NCBI GenBank assembly: GCA_903839715.1
Contig: CAIMDH010000048.1
Coordinates: forward strand, 1 to 13,823
Direction: 5' to 3'
DNA from: an uncultured bacterium
Lineage (GTDB): Bacteria > Patescibacteriota > Minisyncoccia > Phycocordibacterales > UBA918
Length of the DNA stretch: 13,823 nt
The translations under genes and the position numbers were made by a program. The notes under the pieces are model-generated. The model ran no database searches, had not been told where the DNA came from, and saw only the letters and a list, made by a program, of their open reading frames with translations. Of this stretch, positions 13,691 through 13,823 are shown one piece after another; within the stretch, counting starts at the first letter, position 1; each line of letters starts with the position of its first letter.

Positions 13691-13823
13691 ATGCTTAGCG
13701 TCTGTCCTTATTTCCATGTGCACCAACCGTACCGCATCAAGCAGTATCGAGTTTTTGATATTGGTAACGACAACGAATATTTTAATGACGGCAGTGATAC
13801 CGACCTCAATAATCGTCGTATTG
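13691..13823 (+). CDS. GH57-family glycoside hydrolase, N-terminal fragment (runs off window)
   Basis: A reading frame opens with ATG at 13691, one base after the glycosyltransferase stop, and stays open for 44 codons to the window end. The start MLSVCPYFHVHQPYR followed by YRVFDIGNDNEYF is the characteristic N-terminus of GH57 alpha-amylase/4-alpha-glucanotransferase-like enzymes (FxxHQPYR motif). These act on alpha-glucans in the cytoplasm, and their pairing with a GGLG-type synthase suggests a glycogen-like storage pathway. No SD; translation is probably coupled to the upstream gene. Catalytic residues lie beyond the window, so subfamily and activity cannot be judged. Confidence 0.85.
   Translation, partial: MLSVCPYFHVHQPYRIKQYRVFDIGNDNEYFNDGSDTDLNNRRI

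Noticed and set aside
1..13823. CRISPR array, insertion sequence, tRNA or rRNA genes
   Set aside because: No regularly spaced repeats, transposase-like proteins, tRNA cloverleaf or rRNA sequences were seen on either strand by eye.
71..13823. Alternative genetic code (TGA as glycine)
   Set aside because: Full-length conserved genes contain no in-frame TGA, so the standard bacterial code explains everything seen.

Overview
The window looks like a chromosomal segment from an uncultivated bacterium with a small genome, most likely a member of the Patescibacteria (CPR), perhaps Parcubacteria/Paceibacteria. This is inferred from the gene style: leaderless genes without Shine-Dalgarno sites, a UvrD helicase fused to a PD-(D/E)XK nuclease, a histidyl-tRNA synthetase with an unusual motif 3, and a GT4 synthase/GH57 pair. 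There is no marker gene such as 16S rRNA to prove it. The standard bacterial code fits: all genes have expected lengths, and the stop codons seen are TAA or TAG.

Layout, left to right. (1) Positions 1-80 are a perfect palindrome with a terminator core. It overlaps the stop codon of a minus-strand CPA1 Na+/H+ antiporter (71-2143). (2) A divergent plus-strand SF1 helicase-nuclease (2323-5331) runs into a bidirectional hairpin terminator (5343-5384), which it shares with a convergent, membrane-anchored DsbA-like oxidoreductase (5387-6133). (3) A divergent promoter region separates dsbA from uppP (undecaprenyl-diphosphatase, 6201-7010). uppP converges with only 2 bp to spare on a minus-strand block. 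In transcription order that block is prmC (10455-9700), a small two-helix membrane protein (9694-9470), a PH-domain membrane protein (9465-8893), hisS (8856-7591) and a DEDDy 3'-5' exonuclease (7588-7013). (4) A symmetrical promoter region separates prmC from an unrecognised 114-aa plus-strand gene (10512-10856), which has its own terminator. (5) Class I fructose-bisphosphate aldolase (10954-11982) and ribosomal protein bL33 (12034-12213, minus) converge on a second extended-arm terminator (11999-12039). (6) A glycogen/starch-synthase-like GT4 glycosyltransferase (12466-13689) is followed after 1 bp by the start of a GH57 glycoside hydrolase, cut by the window end.

The gene content is mostly housekeeping: ion homeostasis, DNA repair, periplasmic disulfide chemistry, cell-wall lipid carrier recycling, translation (hisS, prmC, rpmG), glycolysis and alpha-glucan storage. 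I did not find a defence island, CRISPR array, insertion sequence, rRNA or tRNA. No gap between genes exceeds 300 bp; the largest is 12214-12465 (252 bp), which holds the bL33 promoter, a 16-bp palindrome and a possible glycosyltransferase promoter.

The most unusual signals are in the regulatory layer. Extended -10 boxes (TGnTATACT and close variants) lie 8-10 nt from the ATG of several genes, which implies leaderless mRNAs. Bidirectional terminators have near-perfect inverted arms that run well beyond the usual stem and U-tract. Two TTGTACAA palindromes, 21 bp apart, can form overlapping divergent promoters. Among the proteins, HisRS lacks the class II motif 3 arginine.
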